Origin: Candidatus Agrococcus pullicola | GTDB lineage: Bacteria > Actinomycetota > Actinomycetes > Actinomycetales > Microbacteriaceae | Reading direction: 5' to 3' | Assembly (NCBI GenBank): GCA_019115685.1 | Contig: DXDC01000469.1 | Coordinates: 1-7,132, forward strand | Length of the DNA stretch: 7,132 bases | In this document: one piece after another, positions 6,763 through 7,132 of the stretch | Numbering within the stretch: position 1 is the stretch's first letter | Layout: the number at the start of each line of letters is the position of its first letter | The notes under the pieces: model-generated | Told to the model about the DNA's origin: nothing | The model's database searches: none | The model's input: the letters and a program-made list of their open reading frames with translations, nothing else | Position numbers and translations under genes: made by a program

Positions 6763-7132
6763 ATGAAGAACACGCTCACGCGCTTCGGCCTCGTCACGAC
6801 CCTGGCAGCCGTCGGCCTCCTCGGGCTGACCGGTTGCGGATCGTCGGACGGTGGGTCCGCCGACGAGAGCGACGCGTTCGTCTCGGACCTGCAAGAGGGC
6901 GTCGACATCATCAGCGAGCAGATCGAGCAGGTTGATGCTCCGATGGACCAGATCATGCTCGCCTCCGACGTCGACCAGGCGACACAGAAGTACGGCATGT
7001 GGGTCATGCCCTACTACCCGTCCGACGCTGTGGCGGAGTACATCTCGACGATCCAGATCGAGAACGGCAGCGACTTCCACATCACGGCGACCTCGGCGGA
7101 AACCGGCGCCGAGTGGAACATGGATCAGGACG
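6763..7132 (+). CDS. Small lipoprotein of unknown function (3' end beyond window)
   Basis: The reading frame is open to the window edge, giving 123 codons with no stop. The N-terminus is a lipoprotein signal peptide: MKNTLTR, a hydrophobic stretch, then the lipobox LTGC with C25 as the lipidation site, followed by a flexible GSSDGGSADES spacer. The mature part starts with an acidic, probably helical segment (about 36-68, rich in D, E, Q and I). It continues through KYGMWVMPYYPSDAV to a beta-like stretch ending in SDFHITATSAETGAEW. I do not recognise the family. The alternation of a helix, a YP-containing turn and the FHITATSAETGAEW end faintly recalls the C-terminal half of type IV pilin-like proteins, but there is no prepilin cleavage site, so this is a weak resemblance only. 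The gene follows the lipoprotein GH3 gene by 71 bases on the same strand across a hairpin, so it could be co-transcribed by read-through. Confidence 0.85.
   Translation, partial: MKNTLTRFGLVTTLAAVGLLGLTGCGSSDGGSADESDAFVSDLQEGVDIISEQIEQVDAPMDQIMLASDVDQATQKYGMWVMPYYPSDAVAEYISTIQIENGSDFHITATSAETGAEWNMDQD

Overview
The window is high-GC DNA with strong G/C preference at third codon positions, GTG starts beside ATG starts, and acidic secreted proteins. Together with an ABC-F ATPase of a form familiar from Microbacteriaceae, this suggests an actinobacterium, probably Microbacterium or a close relative. The genus is inferred from remembered sequence similarity; no search was run.

Layout: (1) 1-732, minus strand: the N-terminal 244 codons of an ABC-F family ATP-binding protein, cut by the window edge. 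(2) 733-1038: divergent intergenic region with weak -10-like boxes on both strands, a long bulged stem at 930-989, an imperfect dyad at 997-1018 and a strong Shine-Dalgarno site. (3) 1039-3993, plus: a 984-residue glycoside hydrolase family 3 (GH3) enzyme in permuted order (GH3 C-domain, FnIII-like, GH3 N-domain), with a membrane helix at each end. (4) 3994-4306: intergenic region with a 16-bp terminator hairpin and a perfect 22-bp palindrome just before the next gene. (5) 4307-6691, plus: a 794-residue lipoprotein GH3 enzyme in the usual domain order. (6) 6692-6762: a second 16-bp hairpin. (7) 6763 to the window end, plus: the start of a small unrecognised lipoprotein.

The three plus-strand products are all predicted to sit on the outer face of the cytoplasmic membrane: one held by two helices, two by N-terminal lipid anchors. 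The two GH3 enzymes use different architectures and probably trim different beta-linked glycosides or successive products at the cell surface. Substrates cannot be read from the sequence. No transporter and no regulator gene lies in the window; the palindrome at 4262-4283 is the best candidate regulatory site. The ABC-F gene is an unrelated translation-associated neighbour. I see no CRISPR array, tRNA, rRNA, insertion sequence or phage gene. The most unusual items are the doubly anchored permuted GH3 enzyme, the perfect palindrome, the structured leader of the first GH3 gene, and a NagZ-like E-x-H motif in the second GH3 enzyme.
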